From positions 8,918 to 72,917 of the forward strand of contig JAMOSO010000007.1 of assembly GCA_027063065.1 (NCBI GenBank): 64,000 bases of DNA, read 5' to 3'. Position numbers and translations under genes: made by a program. This document shows, one piece after another, positions 63,941 to 64,000 of this stretch (its first letter is position 1; each line of letters opens with the position of its first letter). Under the pieces are notes generated by a model that was not told where the DNA came from, made no database searches, and was given only the letters and a program-made list of their open reading frames with translations. This DNA is from Planctomycetota bacterium. Lineage in GTDB: Bacteria > Planctomycetota > JAMOSO01.

Positions 63941-64000
63941 ATATTCTCCATAAGGGTTGTTAAATACAATATTTAAAAAAAAGGATTTTAATGAATGCGT

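Overview
The window is AT-rich bacterial chromosome, about one third G+C by eye. It is densely coded in the standard genetic code and has no tRNA, rRNA, CRISPR array, prophage or intact insertion sequence that I can see. Several gene types point to the PVC superphylum, most likely a Lentisphaerota-like bacterium: a PQQ-propeller/LamG/methyltransferase-like exoprotein, an AraC regulator facing a DUF4838 glycosidase-like gene, proteins with a membrane anchor, acidic linker and squalene-cyclase-like repeats, a YdjY-type protein, a TPR protein ending in RNA-polymerase-alpha-CTD-like domains, a class II (B12) ribonucleotide reductase and a monomeric isocitrate dehydrogenase. This placement rests on gene content only; no marker gene was compared.

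Layout. 1-5046: end of aat, a Tim44/TerB and SPFH/zinc-ribbon pair, a glycosyltransferase and an Rpn-type nuclease. 5129-9260: an ABC-2 export operon (ATPase, two permeases, two anchored helical proteins). 9387-20833: an uncharacterised 588-aa protein, nrdJ with a predicted NrdR box pair, gamma-carbonic anhydrase, a Xer-type recombinase, pcnB, an NfeD-type protease, larB and an AsmA-like protein. 21063-27980: a likely carbohydrate-use locus, with a PQQ/LamG protein, an AraC regulator and a DUF4838 protein, and a 42-bp element shared upstream of the two structural genes. 27981-28839: a graveyard holding an IS3 transposase tail and a frameshifted DUF748 gene. 28840-38695: tex, a LuxP/LuxQ-like AI-2 receptor pair, yaaA with a terminator-like hairpin inside its coding sequence, a divergent CobT homologue and a pabB-pabC fusion.

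38688-48715 (minus strand): a tight run containing the Ebo genes eboB, eboC, eboD and eboE, with an SDR and an O-methyltransferase, preceded by two cyclase-fold (alpha-alpha toroid) proteins, a YdjY protein and scpB. I saw no eboA or eboF. 48806-59096 (plus strand): a second ABC-2 export locus in which a permease, three consecutive SPFH (HflK/HflC-like) proteins, a CPC-type metal P-type ATPase, an ABC ATPase, another permease and an anchored helical protein are joined by overlaps or very short gaps. It ends with an aldo/keto reductase and isocitrate dehydrogenase, and the window closes with the TPR/alpha-CTD protein.

The best candidates for new biology are the SPFH x3 / metal ATPase / ABC assembly and its smaller relative at 5129-9260, the modified Ebo cluster, the LuxP-like receptor with every AI-2 contact residue I could align conserved, paired with an atypical kinase, the 42-bp shared operator, and the terminator-like hairpin inside yaaA.
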